64,000 nucleotides of DNA from Gracilibacillus alcaliphilus. Its GTDB lineage: Bacteria > Bacillota > Bacilli > Bacillales > Amphibacillaceae. The stretch's first letter is position 1. Each line of letters starts with the position of its first letter. The notes under the pieces are model-generated. The model was not told the origin of the DNA and did no database searches. It saw only the letters and a program-made list of their open reading frames with translations. The DNA lies in the NCBI RefSeq assembly GCF_016909015.1, contig NZ_JAFBFA010000005.1:124001-188000 (forward strand), written 5' to 3'. The position numbers and the translations under genes are program-made. This document shows, piece after piece, positions 44,081 through 53,216 of the stretch.

Positions 44081-44953
44081 TTAGCCATTGACTACTTTTC
44101 CACCATTAATATGCAAGGTTTGGCCAGACATATAGCTGCTATCCTGACTGGCGAGATAAACATAGGCTGGACCAAGTTCACTTGGTTGTCCTGGTCGTTT
44201 CATTGGTGTATCTCCGCCAAACTCATCAACCTGTTGTGCGTCAAATGTTGCAGGAATAAGTGGTGTCCAGATTGGGCCGGGTGCAACTGCATTGACACGT
44301 ATTCCTTTCCCTGCAAGTTCATTGGACAAGGCGCGGGTAAACGATACAATTGCTCCTTTGGTAGCTGAATAATCAATCAGTGTAGGGTTGCCTTCATAAG
44401 CCGTTACCGAAGTGGTATTGATAATCGTATTCCCTGGTTTTAAATGGGGCAGAACGGCTTTGGTTAAATAAAACATGCTGAACACATTGGTTTGGAAAGT
44501 TTTTTCTAATTGCGAGCTGGTAATATCCGTGAATGTATGCTGCGGATGTTGTTCCGCTGCATTGTTGACAAGGATATCAATCTTTCCAAATTGGTCCAAC
44601 ACGCTTTTTATTGCCGATTTACAAAAGGATTCGTTACCAATATCTCCGTTAATTAATAGGCATGTTTGTCCTGCTTGTTCTATCATTTGTTTAGTTGCTT
44701 TGGCATCTTGATGTTCCTCTAGATAGATAATAGCAATATCAGCACCTTCTTTGGCATAATGCAGACTGACAGATCTACCAATGCCACTGTCACCGCCGGT
44801 AATTACAGCAACTTGACCTTGCAATTTGTTACTGCCTTGATAAGAATCACGGATCGTAATCGGTTCCGGGTTCATTTTAGACTCGATACCCGGCTGTTTG
44901 TCTTGGGTTTGGGCAGGGGGAGTAATTTTCCCATTGTTGTTTTCCATTGGCAT
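44081..44953 (-). CDS. SDR family oxidoreductase (YhxC/YdaD-like)
   Basis: 290 residues behind GAGGAGG. An N-terminal polar extension (about 45 residues, PPAQTQDKQPG) precedes the SDR core: AVITGGDSGIGRSVSLHYAK, the NNAA motif, catalytic Ser in NTTSVTAYEG and YSATKGAI. The Gln-rich extension and C-terminus SGQTLHINGGKVVNG match the general-stress SDRs of Bacilli. It probably reduces an aldehyde or ketone with NAD(P)H. It is a single gene ending in the 44020 hairpin. Confidence 0.88.
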   Translation of the reverse strand: MPMENNNGKITPPAQTQDKQPGIESKMNPEPITIRDSYQGSNKLQGQVAVITGGDSGIGRSVSLHYAKEGADIAIIYLEEHQDAKATKQMIEQAGQTCLLINGDIGNESFCKSAIKSVLDQFGKIDILVNNAAEQHPQHTFTDITSSQLEKTFQTNVFSMFYLTKAVLPHLKPGNTIINTTSVTAYEGNPTLIDYSATKGAIVSFTRALSNELAGKGIRVNAVAPGPIWTPLIPATFDAQQVDEFGGDTPMKRPGQPSELGPAYVYLASQDSSYMSGQTLHINGGKVVNG

Positions 44954-45354
44954 TAATATAATTCCTCCTCAAATATTTGTTATGGTTAGCAGTACCCGTT
45001 TTGGCCGTTTTTACTCCTGTTTTTCTCAAAATTCCCAATTAGCTATGGTGGGCGAATACAAAAATTCACAGTGCCAACTCCTGATTAATGCTAATGAGGC
45101 CTTCTTCATTTCGTCACGATGTACCAGTGCTTAGAATAGATTTATTGCAGTCTAATAAAACATCCAAAATCGTTATTGTTTCTTTATATTTTTCGCTTAT
45201 CCTGTTAACTAATTGATATAACAGGTGGGATGGAAGAAAAACGGTAAAGGGAAGGCAAATTCCGCTTAAGGTGAGAAGTCGAAGATGAACTGATACAATA
45301 GGGATATTGAGACAAAGACACGGCATATCAGCAGATGGTTTGGAGGAAACAAGG
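44954..45354. other. Divergent intergenic region
   Basis: Contains the start signals for the SDR gene (left) and the response regulator (right). No repeat or small gene recognised. Confidence 0.4.
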
Positions 45355-46044
45355 GTGAGTAAAATCTTAATTATTGATGATGAACAAGAACTTGTGTCGC
45401 TATTGGAAGATGAATTGACAGCTCAAGGGCATGAGGTGCTTACTGCATATGATGGTCAGCAGGGGATAATATTAGCAAAACAACAGCCTGATTTAATTAT
45501 ATTGGATATTATGATGCCAGAAGTGAACGGCTTTGATGTCTGCCGGGTCATTCGTGATGATGTATTATGCCCGATTCTTTTTCTAAGTGCCAGACAGTCA
45601 GAAAAAGATAAAATTCAAGGGTTGACATTGGGTGGAGATGATTATGTTACCAAGCCATTTGGACTTGGTGAACTGCTGGCAAAAGTGGAAGCGAACTTAC
45701 GAAGAGAACAACGTTCCCAATATATGATTAATGAAAATAAACAGTCTAAATTGTATTTTGGAACCTTAAGTATTGATATCAAAGGGCGAAGCGTCAAGAT
45801 CGCGGACGAAACGATTGCCCTCACCAAGTACCAGTATGACATTGTAGAATTATTGGCATTGCATGCTGGACAGGTCTTCTCCAGGGAACATATCTATGAA
45901 AAAGTATGGGGCTATGATTCTGAAGGCGATTCTTCCACCGTGGTGGAACATATCAAGAAAATTCGAGCCAAATTTGCCATGGTGACACCAGCAGTTGAAT
46001 ATATATCAACTGTTTGGGGGATCGGGTATAAATGGAACAGATGA
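45355..46044 (+). CDS. OmpR-family response regulator
   Basis: Start chosen at GTG 45355 behind TTTGGAGG; upstream codons lack a site. 229 residues: receiver domain (IIDDEQELVSLLEDELTAQG, phospho-acceptor Asp51 in LIILDIMMPEVNGFD, Lys in YVTKPFG) and a winged-helix output domain (SREHIYEKVWGYDSEGDSST VVEH). It pairs with the histidine kinase starting 22 bases later. The target genes are not evident in the neighbourhood. Confidence 0.92.
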   Translation: MSKILIIDDEQELVSLLEDELTAQGHEVLTAYDGQQGIILAKQQPDLIILDIMMPEVNGFDVCRVIRDDVLCPILFLSARQSEKDKIQGLTLGGDDYVTKPFGLGELLAKVEANLRREQRSQYMINENKQSKLYFGTLSIDIKGRSVKIADETIALTKYQYDIVELLALHAGQVFSREHIYEKVWGYDSEGDSSTVVEHIKKIRAKFAMVTPAVEYISTVWGIGYKWNR

Positions 46045-46066
46045 TGAAACAAAGGGGATGTACAGG

Positions 46067-47509
46067 ATGAAGAATCGCCCGTTAATTACACAGTTTCGGC
46101 TGACATTTATTTGGATTATTGTTGCTAGTATTGTTGCAACGATTATTACATACGGCCTTACCTTTCTTTTATATATAATGGTCGGCTTTCAACATGTGTA
46201 TCCAGCAAATTATTATGAACAGCAAATTCCCGAAATCGAGGCCTATATACAAGAGGAAGGTGTCTCCTTGCTTGCTCCAGAAACGGAGAGTGAACTGCAA
46301 AGGAAAATAAGCGGGGAAGCCATTACATATCAAGTCTTGGATGGTGAGGGTACATGGTTATATGGCACAAATGACCAGCAATATTTTACAGGGAAAGAAG
46401 AATTATTGCACAGCGTGAATACCACTTTTAAAAAAGGAAATCTGTATATGGATACCACTCCAATTATTGATGAAACAGGAACCATAGCAGGGGCTGTAGT
46501 CCTTGCCTATCCATTACAGATGACTTTTGCGGAAGGTCGTGAATGGCTAGGGATTGTAAATATTGTGGTTTTGTTTTCACCCTTTCTTTATATAATAGGT
46601 TTTACCATATTGTTTTCGAAATTGTTTGTGAAAAATATTCATAACCCATTGAAAGTACTAATGGAGGCTTGTCAGAAAATCAAAGCAAAAGACCTTGACT
46701 TTGATATTCCTTACCAGTCAAAGAATGAGTTAGGCCAGCTAAGGGATGCATTTTCCGATATGAAGGAAGAGTTGCGGCGATCGCTAGCTACCCAGTGGAA
46801 AATGGAGCAAGAACGAGTGGAGATGGTCGAAGCGCTGGCACATGATTTGAAGGCCCCGCTATCGATTATTAAAGGATATTCAGAAGCTTTGATCCGATCT
46901 AGCAGCACTAAGGAAAATGTTAAGCTGGAAAAGTATTTGCATATTATTCACGATAACAGTGAGAAAAGCACGGCATTAGTCCAGCAAATGCAAGACATGA
47001 CAGATTTAGAACAAGCTAATGTTTCCGTGAATCTTGTGTCTGTTCATTTGCAAACATGGTTAGAGGAAAAAATGCATTATTATGAATTACAGGCAAAACA
47101 AAAGACAATAAAGATCGACACACAGATAGATGAAGCTCTTTATGCAACGTATATGATCGATGCAGAGAAATTGGAACGTATTTTGGATAACATTGTATCG
47201 AATAGTATAAGGCATACCCCTGTTAACGGAAAAATTGTTATTTCTGCTAGGCTGCAGCAGGAAAAGCTCTTTTATCAAATTTGTGATTCTGGCAGTGGTT
47301 TTAGTAAGAAGGATTTGGATAAGGCACTAGATCGGTTCTATCGTGGCGACGAGGCACGCAGCAGTAAAGAGGGACACGCTGGCTTAGGGCTGTATATTGT
47401 CAAACAGCTGGTTGAACAACTAGATGGGACGATCCAATTGTCTAATGCCAAAGACGGCGGAGCATGTGTTACCTTTTACCATCAGGTAATTAGCAGGAAT
47501 AAGGTGTAA
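46067..47509 (+). CDS. Sensor histidine kinase (PhoR-like with HAMP)
   Basis: Start chosen at ATG 46067, nine bases after AAAGGGG; the frame opens earlier inside the regulator gene. 480 residues: a transmembrane helix at about 12-36, an extracellular domain of about 120 residues, a second helix at about 163-186, HAMP (HNPLKVLMEACQKIKAKDL), HisKA with His259 (EALAHDLKAPLS), and HATPase (NIVSNSIRHTP, DSGSGFS, GLGLYIVK). It should phosphorylate the preceding regulator; the signal is probably extracellular. Confidence 0.92.
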   Translation: MKNRPLITQFRLTFIWIIVASIVATIITYGLTFLLYIMVGFQHVYPANYYEQQIPEIEAYIQEEGVSLLAPETESELQRKISGEAITYQVLDGEGTWLYGTNDQQYFTGKEELLHSVNTTFKKGNLYMDTTPIIDETGTIAGAVVLAYPLQMTFAEGREWLGIVNIVVLFSPFLYIIGFTILFSKLFVKNIHNPLKVLMEACQKIKAKDLDFDIPYQSKNELGQLRDAFSDMKEELRRSLATQWKMEQERVEMVEALAHDLKAPLSIIKGYSEALIRSSSTKENVKLEKYLHIIHDNSEKSTALVQQMQDMTDLEQANVSVNLVSVHLQTWLEEKMHYYELQAKQKTIKIDTQIDEALYATYMIDAEKLERILDNIVSNSIRHTPVNGKIVISARLQQEKLFYQICDSGSGFSKKDLDKALDRFYRGDEARSSKEGHAGLGLYIVKQLVEQLDGTIQLSNAKDGGACVTFYHQVISRNKV

Positions 47510-47734
47510 GCAAAGAGAGTGTGTATCGATGAGATTAAAAGTAATTTAACAGACGGAAGAAGGAGAAAACCAAAGAAGAAAGGAAAAAGTCATTCCTGAG
47601 TACGTGAGAAGGGCTTTCAATAGTGAATTACAATTAAATTTCTTCGCTATTTCACAATTCATGAAATTTCAATAAAAAAAAGACATCTTTACCCTATGCA
47701 TTTTACCAAAAATCTGCTAAGCTAATAGAAATAT

Positions 47735-48036
47735 CAAATTTAAAATGCAGTGATAAGGATTAGTACTTGTGGACTTGTTCTCAGAAAGTTGCTGGTTGAT
47801 GAGAAGCAATAACAGGGAAATAAGGAACTCACCTTGGAGCAGTCTTGGTGAAATTACATTAGCTTGAAAAGTAGCTGAGGACGGAACCCCCGCCGTTACA
47901 TGGGAAGGATATAAGGCATCCAGCCTGTATCTGTTAAGTGCATGATAATGACGTATTATCATGAAATCGGGGTGGTACCGCGTAAGAATAAGTCTTTCGT
48001 CTCCATAGCAAATGCTGGGAGAAGAAGGGCTTTTTT
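47735..48036 (+). promoter_or_regulatory. T-box leader (leucine, CUC specifier) with terminator
   Basis: The antiterminator T-box sequence GGGTGGTACCGCG (47969-47982) is clear. The stem I region starts near 47740 and contains the GATGAGAAGCAAT loop. A probable specifier CTC (47828-47830, in GGAACTCACC) reads tRNA-Leu, and the TGGT bulge matches an ACCA tRNA end. The terminator stem AAGTCTTTCGTCTCC with GGGAGAAGAAGGGCTT, then TTTTTT, ends near 48036. Uncharged tRNA-Leu should switch on leuA. Confidence 0.9.
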
Positions 48037-48063
48037 ATATTATATTTTAGGGAGGAATTAACC

Positions 48064-49740
48064 ATGTTTAGTCACCAAAAATACGAAAAACAATACTATT
48101 TGCCGCCGACGCTTTCTTATGACTGGGTGAAGAAAGAGACAGTGGAGAAAGCACCTACATGGTGTAGTGTCGATTTGCGAGATGGAAATCAGGCCTTGCC
48201 GATCCCGATGAACTTAGATGAAAAATTAAAAATGTTTCAGTTGTTAGTAGATATAGGATTTAAAGAAATCGAAGTAGCTTTTCCAGCTGCCTCGGAGACT
48301 GAGTTTAAGTTAGTACGGACATTGATTGATAACAATATGATTCCTGATGATGTGACGATTATGGTGATTACGCAGGCTCGAGAGCATATTATCCGTCGGA
48401 CTTTTGAGGCAATTGAAGGGGCGCCAAGGGCGATTGTCCACCTTTATAACTCGACATCAGAGGCACAGCGCCGTCAAGTATTTAAGAAAAGCAAAGAAGA
48501 AATTAAACAAATTGCGGTAAACGGTGCTGTGTTAGTCAAAGAATTAGCAGAACAGACAGAAGGTAATTTCTATTTTCAATACAGTCCAGAAAGTTTTCCA
48601 GGAACAGAGGTAGATTATGCTTTAGACATTTGTAATAGTGTGTTGGATATTTGGAAACCGACGCCTGATCATAAAGCGATTATAAATATTCCGACAACAG
48701 TTGAAATTGCTATGCCTCATGTCTTTGCCAGCCAGATTGAATATATGCATAAAAACTTAGTCTATCGCGATGCTGTTACATTGTCGATTCACCCTCATAA
48801 TGACCGCGGCTGCGGGGTAAGTGACGCTGAATTTGGTGTATTAGCTGGCGCAGATCGAGTCGAGGGTACTTTATTTGGGATTGGTGAGCGTACAGGTAAT
48901 GTGGATTTGATTACCTTGGCGATGAATATGTATTCTCAAGGATATGATCCAGGGCTTAATTTCAGTAATTTGGATCAAATTCGTACAAAGTATGAAGAAC
49001 TAACTAGAATTAAGGTCCATGAAAGACAGCCTTATTCAGGGGACCTTGTTTTTACCGCTTTTTCCGGATCGCATCAGGATGCCATCTCGAAGGGAATGAA
49101 ATATCGGAAAGAAAATAAGATCGAGAAATGGGATGTGCCATATATTCCAGTTGATCCAGCCGATTTGGGAAGAAATTATCAAACCGATGTGATACGGATT
49201 AATAGTCAGTCTGGTAAAGGCGGCATTGGCTATATTTTGGAAACAAACTATGGCATTAAGCTGCCTTATAAAATGAATGAAGCAATGAGTTATTTTGCCA
49301 AAAACGTATCCGACCAAAGCAATAAAGAGCTATCTGCAGAGGAAATCTATCAGGTATTTAAAGAGCAGTATGTCGATTTCCAGCCATACTTCCAACTTAT
49401 TGATTATGAATTTCACAAAGGTGAGAAGCAAGAAGTAACCTTGACATTGCTGAAAGATAATCAACATGTTGTGATTCAGGGAGAAGGCAATGGAAGCTTA
49501 GACGCAATCAGCAATGCATTAAAGAAGCACTTCGATATCGATTATGCATTGGAAGTATATGAACAGCAATCCTTAGGTACAGATTCTATTGCAGATTCTT
49601 GTGCACAAATTGGTATTTCTCTTCAAGGTCATATGTATTGGGGAGCAGGAATTGATGAAGATATTCTGATGGCTTCTGTGTATGCCTTGGTTGTGGCAGT
49701 AAACAGACTAATAGCTTATCAAGCAAATGAACAAGAATAA
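48064..49740 (+). CDS. leuA: 2-isopropylmalate synthase (long LeuA type)
   Basis: 558 residues behind GGGAGG. It condenses acetyl-CoA with 2-oxoisovalerate, the first step of leucine synthesis. The catalytic barrel has CSVDLRDGNQALPIPMNLDE at the start and metal/active-site LSIHPHNDRGCG, and a C-terminal LeuA regulatory domain follows from about 420. The length and KYEKQYYLPPTLSYDWVKKE opening match the actinobacterial/yeast-type LeuA2 rather than the B. subtilis LeuA. It stands alone; no leuBCD follow within this window. Expression is controlled by the T-box. Confidence 0.95.
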   Translation: MFSHQKYEKQYYLPPTLSYDWVKKETVEKAPTWCSVDLRDGNQALPIPMNLDEKLKMFQLLVDIGFKEIEVAFPAASETEFKLVRTLIDNNMIPDDVTIMVITQAREHIIRRTFEAIEGAPRAIVHLYNSTSEAQRRQVFKKSKEEIKQIAVNGAVLVKELAEQTEGNFYFQYSPESFPGTEVDYALDICNSVLDIWKPTPDHKAIINIPTTVEIAMPHVFASQIEYMHKNLVYRDAVTLSIHPHNDRGCGVSDAEFGVLAGADRVEGTLFGIGERTGNVDLITLAMNMYSQGYDPGLNFSNLDQIRTKYEELTRIKVHERQPYSGDLVFTAFSGSHQDAISKGMKYRKENKIEKWDVPYIPVDPADLGRNYQTDVIRINSQSGKGGIGYILETNYGIKLPYKMNEAMSYFAKNVSDQSNKELSAEEIYQVFKEQYVDFQPYFQLIDYEFHKGEKQEVTLTLLKDNQHVVIQGEGNGSLDAISNALKKHFDIDYALEVYEQQSLGTDSIADSCAQIGISLQGHMYWGAGIDEDILMASVYALVVAVNRLIAYQANEQE

Positions 49741-49916
49741 GCTGCCAGGAGGAAAATGTTTTAAAAGCCAAATATCTAGTATCGGCAAAATCAATCTAAA
49801 AAAAAGAAAAGGATCTCATTAACTGAATTTTTAACCAATTATGCCAAACAAGATGTAGAGCATAAACAGATTTATCGTGGTGTAAACCGTCCGTCAAATT
49901 CCTTTCTTTAAGGATA

Positions 49917-49967
49917 ACAAGATATGTCTTAGGAATAAACGGACGCTAACACCCTGATAAATCTTGT
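49917..49967 (+). repeat. Dispersed stem-loop repeat, copy C
   Basis: ACAAGAT (49917-49923) pairs with ATCTTGT (49961-49967) around a loop holding ACGGACGCTAACACCCTGAT, the same core as at 15161. It lies just after the 3' end of the P450 gene. Confidence 0.6.
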
Positions 49968-49972
49968 CACAC

Positions 49973-51160
49973 TTATCGGAGCCTCACAGGCAGACGTTTC
50001 AAGCCTCGAATAATAAAGCTTTGCCTCCATTCCAGTTCAGATAATGGTGCAGCTAATGAGATATTTGGATACTGTTCCAGCAACACACGGATAGCAATTT
50101 CACCTTCTAATCGGGCTAAAGGAGCACCAAGGCAATAGTGAATACCTTTGCCAAAGGCCAGATGAGGGCTCTGTTCCCTAGTGATATCCAGTTGATCTGC
50201 GTTTTCGAACAAGTCTGGATCATGATCAGCAGAAGCCAGTGATACAATCACATGATCGCCTTTAGTTACTTGTTGGCCCATAAATGTAAAAGACTCACGT
50301 GCCCAGCGATCCGTACTAAATTCCACTGGACCGTTAAATCGCAGCAGTTCCTCGACAGCTTGCGGAATAAGAGCTGGTTCTTCTTTTAATAATGACAGTT
50401 GTTCAGGATGGGTGAGCAGAGCTAATAAGCCATTTGCAATCAGATTGACAGTTGTTTCATGGCCTGCCACAATCAGCAGCATAACAACTCCATAGAGTTC
50501 TTTGAGAGTTAACCTTCCGCCATCTTCTTCAGCAACCATTAATTCCGACAACAAATCTTCTTCAGGAAATTGCCGTTTTTGCTCTAACAATTTTTCCAGG
50601 TAAGCCATAAATTCGGCTGTTGAGGCTTCAAACTGCTCATATTCTGTCACATCTACTAAAGCATTGGACCAGCGTTGGAAATCAAGACGATCCTCTGAAG
50701 GAACACCTAGCAGTTCACATATTACTTGAATAGGAATAGGAAAGGCATAAGCTGAAATAAAGTCAATCGTTTCCTGCCCCTTCATTTGATCCGCTTGATC
50801 TCGTGCTATTTCTTCAACCCGTCCCCGCAGCTTTTCAATATTTTTTGGTGTGAATCCACGCTGGACTAGTTTTCGCAAACGTCGGTGATCGGGCGGGTCC
50901 ACGAATAACATACTTTGTGAGATAGGGGTCATATTGTCATCTGTTACTTCATTAGGAAATACCGTTCGCATATCTTTAATAAAGCGTTCGTCTTTTAGTA
51001 CCGCTGTCGCTGCATCATACGTAAATGCCATCCATGAATAATGTCCCTCGCCAACCATATTTACTTTGGCAAAGGGGTGATGAGACCGAATCTGCTTGTA
51101 ATAGTCATAAGGGTTTTGATGGAACTCTTTTGAAAAAAGACGAAGTGATTGAATATCCAT
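49973..51160 (-). CDS. Cytochrome P450
   Basis: 395 residues behind AGAGGAG; soluble bacterial type. The I-helix oxygen motif is IVAGHETTVNLI, the ExxR region is PQAVEELLRFNGPVEF with downstream RWARE, and the heme ligand Cys is in HLAFGKGIHYCLGAPLARLE. It should hydroxylate a small hydrophobic substrate using an external ferredoxin or flavodoxin. The form resembles the CYP107/CYP109 groups of Bacilli. It is a single gene with no redox partner next to it. Confidence 0.92.
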   Translation of the reverse strand: MDIQSLRLFSKEFHQNPYDYYKQIRSHHPFAKVNMVGEGHYSWMAFTYDAATAVLKDERFIKDMRTVFPNEVTDDNMTPISQSMLFVDPPDHRRLRKLVQRGFTPKNIEKLRGRVEEIARDQADQMKGQETIDFISAYAFPIPIQVICELLGVPSEDRLDFQRWSNALVDVTEYEQFEASTAEFMAYLEKLLEQKRQFPEEDLLSELMVAEEDGGRLTLKELYGVVMLLIVAGHETTVNLIANGLLALLTHPEQLSLLKEEPALIPQAVEELLRFNGPVEFSTDRWARESFTFMGQQVTKGDHVIVSLASADHDPDLFENADQLDITREQSPHLAFGKGIHYCLGAPLARLEGEIAIRVLLEQYPNISLAAPLSELEWRQSFIIRGLKRLPVRLR

Positions 51161-51240
51161 TGGGTAAACTCCTCTCTTCGATCATGCACACTTGTATATA
51201 GTGAAGCTTCGTTCAATGGGATGTGCTAGTGCAAATCATT

Positions 51241-51316
51241 TCGATGGGATGAGTAATCGCAATCCCAGACGTTGCGACACGACGTCGCGAACTTAGTCAG
51301 CTTCCTTCTCATCCCC
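51241..51316. repeat. Long hairpin repeat, family 2 copy 1
   Basis: GGGATGAG (51246-51253) pairs with CTCATCCC (51308-51315). The loop carries GTTGCGACACGACGTCGCGA and CTTAGTC, with an inner stem GCGAC/GTCGC. The same loop is found near 54575. Confidence 0.6.
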
Positions 51317-51983
51317 GCTGAACATTAGTTGTACCAATCGGACCGTTACTGGTTGTTGGATTTCCCACTTAGCAATGACATGTTCCCTTTTTTCTTGAAA
51401 TGGGAGGTCTTACAGCCAGTTACACTGCGATAAAAAATACCTTGAATGTATTGTAATGGTAATTGTATCTGAAAACAATAGACAATTAGAGTACAACTGT
51501 ATATTAATAGACATTATGAAAATGTTTGATCATAAAAATAATTCGTTATCTATGCTGATGAGTTTGCCGAAGAGAAGTTATGGAAGTATATAAAGTTATC
51601 TATAGGCAATGATATCGAATTTTCTAAGGTATCGGTTTATAGACTCGGTATACATGTTATGTGACGGGGCGACTAATATTAGCTATAATAAATCATGGCA
51701 TCCAGGGTTAATCCGAGTGGTTCATTAATCCTGTTTCAGTATTAAATGTTGTCGTGCAAAAAAACTTGATGAATACATTAGCAATACTAGAACTATTCAA
51801 CAAAGTAGGTATTACAATGATCAATCAATCGACTTAAAAAAAGAGGTAAAGTCAGTTCGTTTTTTAAGTTTTAGAAAAGATTGAAAAGGCTTTAGAATGT
51901 CAGCCGGGTGCTAGTTTAGCATATAAAGAAGGATAGGCAGAGTATGATCCCCACTGTTATTTGTCTAATAAGGAGGCAAACGA
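51317..51983. other. Gene-free stretch
   Basis: No convincing gene on either strand. Several short broken frames suggest old gene remains, but none can be assigned. The site AAGGAGG precedes 51984. Confidence 0.4.
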
Positions 51984-52436
51984 ATGAACTACAAAATTGA
52001 GTTTAGAAGATTACAAACAGGTGATGAACAGAGTCTTTCGGAACTGGTCGAATTATATAATCAGGCATTTGAAACTTCTGATCAAGTGAATACAAAAGGT
52101 GTTAGCAATTTGTTAGCCAATCCGCATTTTATCTGTTTGGTTGCCTTTGATTGCCAACAAGTGATTGGCGGACTGACAGCATATGAATTGGAAATGTATA
52201 ACCAAAGCAGTCCATCGGTATATGTTTATGATTTAGCTGTTGCTGCTTCCTATCAGCGCCAAGGCATAGGTACTAGGCTATTCCAAGAAATGATAGATTA
52301 CTGTAAAAGATATCAAATCACTGATTTGTTTGTGCAGGCTGACGCCGAAGATCAGCATGCTATTCAGTTTTATCATAAGATAGGTGGAGAAGAATCGATG
52401 ACATTTCATTTTACATTTCGACCTTTCCAGCCATAA
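51984..52436 (+). CDS. AAC(3)-I-like GNAT acetyltransferase
   Basis: 150 residues behind AAGGAGG. GNAT fold with features of the aminoglycoside 3-N-acetyltransferase I group: VIGGLTAYELEMYNQSSPSV, IYDLAV-like VYDLAVAASYQRQGIGTRLF (acetyl-CoA loop QRQGIG) and DLFVQADAEDQHAIQFYHKI. In AAC(3)-I enzymes these blocks hold the acetyl-CoA and drug sites. It may modify an aminoglycoside or another amine; a natural housekeeping role is equally possible. It is an intrinsic chromosomal gene with no mobile flanks seen. Confidence 0.8.
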   Translation: MNYKIEFRRLQTGDEQSLSELVELYNQAFETSDQVNTKGVSNLLANPHFICLVAFDCQQVIGGLTAYELEMYNQSSPSVYVYDLAVAASYQRQGIGTRLFQEMIDYCKRYQITDLFVQADAEDQHAIQFYHKIGGEESMTFHFTFRPFQP

Positions 52437-52553
52437 TTAATATTTTATTCTCTTTATCCCGCTGTCCATTAACAGGAAGAAACAGCTCGTCTGTCGTACA
52501 GATATGTCAAAAAGTAGAGCATATTTTAAGAACTTGTGAAAGGAGGGTGTTAG

Positions 52554-53090
52554 TTGAAGTCTGAGATAGAGATAGCAGAGTATACCCTTGATTAGGAACG
52601 GGAATTTTTGGCACTCAAAAAAGTATGGATGGCTGAAATAGGGCCATTTATCTTAGCGATTGAGCATGTTGGGAGCACATCAGTTAGGGGACTTAGCGCT
52701 AAGCCCATCTTAGATATAGATATAGTGATAGCAACTGATTCTAGTTTTGTGAAAGTCAGACAAGGGCTTGAAAAATTAGGTTATGTTGATCGAGGAGACT
52801 TAGGAATAAAAGGAAGAGAGGCTTTTGGCCGGCAAAATAAAGAAGTCCCCTGGAATAAGGAACAGACGAATTGGATGGCGCATCATCTATATGTATGCAC
52901 ACAAGATAGCAGAGAGTTGCGCAGACACTTGGCATTCCGCGATTATCTTCGCAATCATTCTCAAACAGCTGCAGCATATGAACAATTGAAACGAAATCTG
53001 GCTCAAACAGCTAAGGATAGAGAACACTATACTGCCGCAAAAAGCACTTTTATCGAAGAAGTTCTGAAAAAAGAGCAAATCAGCCAATAA
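52554..53090 (+). pseudogene. GrpB (UPF0157) family nucleotidyltransferase-fold protein with early stop
   Basis: AGGAGGG leads to TTG 52554, but codon 14 is TAG (52593-52595), probably from a Trp codon (TLDWEREFLALKK). The rest is intact to 53090 and shows the GrpB marks IEHVGSTSVRGLSAKPILDI DI and HHLYVC. Translation might restart at TTG 52608, giving 160 residues that still hold the GSTS motif. GrpB proteins have a nucleotidyltransferase-like fold of unclear function. Confidence 0.75.
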
Positions 53091-53126
53091 AAGTGTGTGA
53101 TGGCAATTGGTTAGCGAACGCACCAT

Positions 53127-53166
53127 AAAAAAACCCCTCAAGTTCAACTGTACTTAAGGGATTTTT
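53127..53166. terminator. Bidirectional terminator
   Basis: CCCCTCAAGTTCAACTGTACTTAAGGG forms an imperfect stem with A7 before and T5 after. It separates the convergent GrpB and serpin genes. Confidence 0.75.
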
Positions 53167-53216
53167 CAGGCAGAAGAGCTTGTTGTCAAGCAATACTAAA
53201 CAGATGTTAAGCTGTC

